Assembly (NCBI GenBank): GCA_016282555.1
Contig: JAEEKU010000156.1
Span: 1-7,097, forward strand
Source: Methanomassiliicoccaceae archaeon
Lineage (GTDB): Archaea; Thermoplasmatota; Thermoplasmata; Methanomassiliicoccales; Methanomethylophilaceae
Direction of reading: 5' to 3'
DNA: 7,097 bases
The notes below the pieces were generated by a model. The model made no database searches. It was not told the origin of the DNA and worked only from the letters and a program-made list of their open reading frames with translations. Positions 4,690-7,097 of the stretch are shown piece after piece (position 1 is the first letter of the stretch; each line of letters opens with the position of its first letter). The position numbers were made by a program, and so were the translations under genes.

Positions 4690-5723
4690 TTTCTGCTCTC
4701 TCCGAGGATCACATGTCTGGAACCGGAGAGGGATTTCAGATCGGGAGAGCCGGTCAGCAGCATGGCGGCTTTCAGCTCTTCCCTGATGACTGTCAGTTTG
4801 TTAATTACCGCGTCCGCGGATTCGCACGCCTCTCTCAGAACGGCGTTAGCCACTCCGGCGCATGACGCTCCGAGGGCGATCGACGCGGCGACGTGTATTC
4901 CGTCCAGAATTCCTCCGGACGCGATGAGGGGGAGTCCGCACGATCTGCATTCGGCCAGAGAAACCGGCGACGGGATGCCCCAGTCCAGGAACGTTTCTCC
5001 CATCTGCGTCCTGATGCCGTCTCCTGCGGCCATCGCGCGGTGGAGCTCCACGGCGGAAAAGCTTGTTCCGCCCATTCCCGCTATGTCTATTCCGAGAATC
5101 CCGATTCCCTTGAGTCTCTCCGCGGTCTCCCGGGAGATCCCGGCGCCGGTCTCCTTGACGATGATCGGAAATTCTCTCGCGAGGCTGCGGATGGCGTCTC
5201 TGCATCCTTTCGCGCGGGTGTCGCCCTCGGGCTGGACGACTTCCTGGAGATAATTCAGGTGAACCGCCATGACGTCCGCGTCTATGAGGTCCATGGCTTT
5301 GCGGACGGTTCCGGCTCCGGAGGCTTTCTCGTTCTTCTGATCGATGAGCTGCGGAGCTCCGATGTTTCCTATAACCAGCGGAATATCGAAATCTTTGATT
5401 ACGGAGTAGCTCTCCGGGCATACCCCGGACACTCCGGCTCTCTCGCTTCCCACGCCCATTCCTATTCCCAGCTCCGAGCACGCCTCGGCTATGTTCGAAT
5501 TGATTTTGACGGCGCCCTCGAAGCCTCCCGTTATAGCGGTCACTATCAGGGGAAACTCCAGTTTTTTCCCGAAGAGGATGCATGAAGTGTCGATATCACC
5601 GGCATCGATCTCCGGGAGGGCGTTGTGAAAGAACCTGACATCGTCCCAGTAGCAGTAGCCGGGGGCGGTTCTTTCTTCGACGCAGATCTTGATATGTTCG
5701 GCTTTCCTGTTGCGTATGGACAT
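4671..5723 (-). CDS. fni: Isopentenyl-diphosphate delta-isomerase, type 2 (FMN-dependent)
   Basis: The type 2 IDI uses reduced FMN and Mg2+ to interconvert IPP and DMAPP and is the usual archaeal isomerase. With the start at 5723 it has 350 residues, the normal length. Motifs in order are RKAEH (6-10), TAITGG (62-67; FMN binding), HLNYLQE then PEGD (155-168; substrate and Mg2+ binding, with His, Asn, Gln and Glu), KETGAGIS (190-197; flavin-contacting Lys), GGTSFSAVE (218-226) and ASGGILDG (268-275; FMN phosphate loop of the TIM barrel). Start choice: MSIRNRK at 5723 matches the family N-terminus and has GAGG seven bases upstream. An in-frame ATG at 5753 would add ten unlikely residues (MPSAQSRGTE). 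The gene begins inside the ipk reading frame and ends overlapping idsA, so the cluster is tightly coupled. All catalytic motifs are present. Confidence 0.96.
   Translation of the reverse strand: MSIRNRKAEHIKICVEERTAPGYCYWDDVRFFHNALPEIDAGDIDTSCILFGKKLEFPLIVTAITGGFEGAVKINSNIAEACSELGIGMGVGSERAGVSGVCPESYSVIKDFDIPLVIGNIGAPQLIDQKNEKASGAGTVRKAMDLIDADVMAVHLNYLQEVVQPEGDTRAKGCRDAIRSLAREFPIIVKETGAGISRETAERLKGIGILGIDIAGMGGTSFSAVELHRAMAAGDGIRTQMGETFLDWGIPSPVSLAECRSCGLPLIASGGILDGIHVAASIALGASCAGVANAVLREACESADAVINKLTVIREELKAAMLLTGSPDLKSLSGSRHVILGESRKWLESI
4698..4703 (-). promoter_or_regulatory. Ribosome-binding site favouring the upstream idsA start
   Basis: GGAGAG on the minus strand, inside the fni 3' end, lies eight bases before the ATG at 4689. 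No comparable site precedes the alternative ATG at 4674, which argues for the longer idsA product. Confidence 0.5.
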
Positions 5724-6507
5724 TTCGGTTCCTCGCGATTGTGCACTCGGCAATCTCCCCCTTTATGGCCGCGGCCAGATTTCCGGGGACGGTGCCGTTG
5801 ATCAGAATGCATTCTCTTCCTTTTCCGCAGAGATCGAGCATGGATCTCATCTTCCCGGCAACTCCTCCGGTAACGTCGTCCACCGTCTGCGACGCGGAGA
5901 CGGATTTCAGTTTTTCCTCGGTGACCTCCCTAATAAGCTCCGCGTCCGGATCCGTTTTGGGGTTGGACGTGTAGAGGCCGTTCACGTCGGAAACGAATAT
6001 TATCCTCTCCGGATCGAAGACGTCGGCCAGAAGCCTGATGATATCGTCTCCGGAGCAGATCGAGAATCCCCTGGTTCTGTCCATCAGCACGTCTCCGAAA
6101 AGCACCGGCATGATCCCCGTTTTCCACAGGGCGGTCAGCGGTTCCGTGCTTACGAAGGACGGCGTTCCGGAGTCGGAGATCATTACGGATCCCGGGGGAA
6201 CGGAGACTGCCGGGAGCCCGCAGGACTTCAGTTCTTTAACGACCATGAGACTCAGCTCGCGGACGTCCTGCTGGACCTGCGCCACGGCCGGAATCTGCTC
6301 CGGGCCGGAGTAGCCGTTCTGGATGGAGAAGCGTTTTGCGATGATGTGTCCGAAGGAACCCGCGCCGTGGACTACGATTGCGGGGACTCCCGACTCGGAA
6401 ATTTCCCTGCAAAGTCTCGAAACACGTTCTTTGTTGAATACGCGGTATTCCGACTTGTCGGTTATTATGCTACCTCCAAGTTTGATAAGGATCATCGTCC
6501 GTGCCAT
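5596..6507 (-). CDS. ipk: Isopentenyl phosphate kinase (amino acid kinase family)
   Basis: IPK phosphorylates isopentenyl phosphate to IPP, the last step of the archaeal mevalonate pathway variants that pass through IP. Visible motifs are LIKLGGS (7-13; phosphate-binding loop and Lys), HGAGSFGH (47-54), where H54 corresponds to the catalytic His that distinguishes IPK from other family members, SGDD (152-155), SDVNGLYTSNPK (173-184; nucleotide binding) and DVTGGVAGKM (211-220; Lys near ATP). IPKs normally end soon after a motif like GEIAECTIARN (250-260), at about 260 residues. This ORF has 303, and residues from about 262 are out-of-frame fni coding sequence (128-bp same-strand overlap). Two starts are possible: ATG at 6507, or ATG at 6495 (MILIKLGGS), which matches the family N-terminus and the predicted transcription start. 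It is the first gene of the isoprenoid cluster. Confidence 0.94.
   Translation of the reverse strand: MARTMILIKLGGSIITDKSEYRVFNKERVSRLCREISESGVPAIVVHGAGSFGHIIAKRFSIQNGYSGPEQIPAVAQVQQDVRELSLMVVKELKSCGLPAVSVPPGSVMISDSGTPSFVSTEPLTALWKTGIMPVLFGDVLMDRTRGFSICSGDDIIRLLADVFDPERIIFVSDVNGLYTSNPKTDPDAELIREVTEEKLKSVSASQTVDDVTGGVAGKMRSMLDLCGKGRECILINGTVPGNLAAAIKGEIAECTIARNRNVHTQQESRTYQDLRRRKNRPRLLLLGRCQVLSQRPPGDRCR
5731..5734 (-). promoter_or_regulatory. Ribosome-binding site fixing the fni start
   Basis: GAGG on the minus strand, within the last conserved codons of ipk, is seven bases before the ATG at 5723. It supports starting fni at MSIRNRK rather than at the ATG at 5753. Confidence 0.6.
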
Positions 6508-6517
6508 AAGGTTTTAT

Positions 6518-6526
6518 CTATAAAAG
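6518..6526 (-). promoter_or_regulatory. TATA-like box for the ipk-fni-idsA cluster
   Basis: CTTTTATAG on the minus strand is centred near 6522, predicting a transcript start near 6496. That coincides with the second ATG of ipk (6495). A weaker TTTATC (6531-6526) would place the start nearer the first ATG (6507). The box lies in the 29-bp gap after the PhoU-domain gene. Spacing argument only. Confidence 0.45.
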
Positions 6527-6536
6527 ATAAACGTAG

Positions 6537-7097
6537 TCAGGATTCGACATTCGCCGTAGCCGGTCTTTTCTGCTTTCTGGAATAGTCCTTTATTGCCTTC
6601 CCTACGTTCACGAAATGATCGGCTATTCTCTCCGCGTCGGATGCCAGGGAGAGGTATTCCGCGCCCGCGTCCGGATGGCAGACTCCGCTGTTCAGCCTGC
6701 GGATGTGCTCATCGGCCATCTTCGCGGTGAAATCGTCGATTTTGTCTTCGATGATCATCGCTTCGCCGAGAGCCTCCCTGTCGACGTTGACGTAGGCTTC
6801 CATTATCTTTTCATAGAGCTCCTCGATGAGACTTCTGAGGTCGTCTATTTCCTTTCTGGCCTCGCCGGAGAACGCTCCTCCGGACGATTCCAGCTTCATG
6901 GCGTATTCGACTATGTTCTCGGAATAATCGCCCACGCGCTCAAGATCCGTCACCGTGCGGAAGGCGGAGGAGACGTACGCGTTATCCTTGTCGTTCAGCT
7001 GGATGTTCGAAAGTTTGACTAAAAATTTGGTAATGCGTTTTTTGAGGAAGTTCAGCTCTTTTTCGTTTTTTTCGAATTTTTTCACTTCGGAGAAATC
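6537..7097 (-). CDS. PhoU-like C-terminal domain, probable Na+/phosphate cotransporter-family protein (partial, 5' end outside window)
   Basis: The frame is open to the window edge (187 codons including stop; GTG at 7085 encodes an internal Val in DFSEVKKFEKNEKE, not a good start). The sequence is an alpha-helical PhoU-type repeat: FLKKRITKFLVKLS near the visible start, then TVTDLERVGDYSENIVEYA and, in the second half, LSLASDAERIADHFVNVGKAI. These two copies of a D-ER-(G/A)D-xxN signature are the metal-binding motif of PhoU bundles. FLKKRITKFLVKLS resembles the segment linking the membrane domain to the PhoU tail in NptA/YjbB-type Na+/Pi cotransporters, so the missing upstream part is probably a membrane domain; a free-standing PhoU regulator is the alternative. 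It ends TGA at 6537-6539, 29 bp before ipk. Its link to isoprenoid genes is probably only positional. Confidence 0.82.
   Translation of the reverse strand, partial: DFSEVKKFEKNEKELNFLKKRITKFLVKLSNIQLNDKDNAYVSSAFRTVTDLERVGDYSENIVEYAMKLESSGGAFSGEARKEIDDLRSLIEELYEKIMEAYVNVDREALGEAMIIEDKIDDFTAKMADEHIRRLNSGVCHPDAGAEYLSLASDAERIADHFVNVGKAIKDYSRKQKRPATANVES

Noticed and set aside
3940..5253. 437-codon + strand open frame
   Set aside because: It is antisense to idsA and fni, both of which carry complete catalytic motifs. The translation is low-complexity Arg/Ser/Asp and looks like a GC-rich shadow frame.
4671..5753. Longer fni product starting at 5753
   Set aside because: The additional residues MPSAQSRGTE are not family-like and lack a ribosome-binding site; the ATG at 5723 has GAGG seven bases upstream and the conserved start MSIRNRK.
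6537..7085. PhoU-domain gene starting with GTG at 7085
   Set aside because: The frame stays open to 7097 with plausible residues (DFSE), no start signal is visible, and the domain normally follows a membrane region in this family. It is treated as partial.
1..7097. Search for tRNA genes, CRISPR repeats, IS ends and phage or defence genes
   Set aside because: No cloverleaf-like segment, repeated spacer array, transposase, terminal inverted repeats or nuclease/toxin genes are visible. All long frames are accounted for by housekeeping or membrane proteins.

Overview
This window looks like ordinary chromosomal DNA from a euryarchaeon. The archaeal markers are RadB, Bud32, an isopentenyl phosphate kinase next to a type 2 isopentenyl-diphosphate isomerase and a GGPP synthase, an archaeal-type PGK C-terminus, TATA-like boxes about 25 nt before start codons, and U-rich tracts after genes. 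The moderately GC-rich composition, gene set and complete absence of TAG stops would suit Thermoplasmata/Methanomassiliicoccales, but that placement is inference; the family calls do not depend on it. There are no tRNA or rRNA genes, IS elements, CRISPR arrays or phage genes.

Layout. (1) Positions 1-278: the C-terminus of phosphoglycerate kinase, then a T-tract. (2) 310-837: a three-TM protein of unknown function on the + strand, converging on a minus-strand pair, bud32 and rdgB (1887 to 713; the genes overlap by 4 nt as ATGA). Two stacked hairpins lie at the convergence point. (3) A 41-bp divergent intergenic region holding a perfect TATA-like palindrome separates bud32 from a + strand pair: an AIM24-family protein (1929-2606) and a small two-TM protein (2616-2930). 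(4) 3026-3814: radB, a RecA-fold recombinase paralogue with a GTG start that is probably leaderless. (5) 6507 to 3688, minus strand: a compact isoprenoid cluster, ipk, fni, idsA, with overlapping genes. Together they phosphorylate isopentenyl phosphate to IPP, isomerise IPP to DMAPP and condense the two to GGPP, the C20 precursor of archaeal ether lipids. (6) 7097 to 6537, minus strand: the C-terminal PhoU-like part of a probable Na+/phosphate cotransporter-family protein, cut by the window edge.

Genes are packed tightly. The only gaps longer than 40 bp are 1888-1928 and 2931-3025, and both carry promoter or terminator signals. The most unusual features are three genes (the three-TM protein, radB, ipk) that run about 42 codons past the point where the protein should end, into the neighbouring gene, and the symmetric divergent promoter at 1897-1914. 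I see no convincing new defence, mobile or RNA system. The least understood genes are the AIM24/two-TM pair and the three-TM protein.
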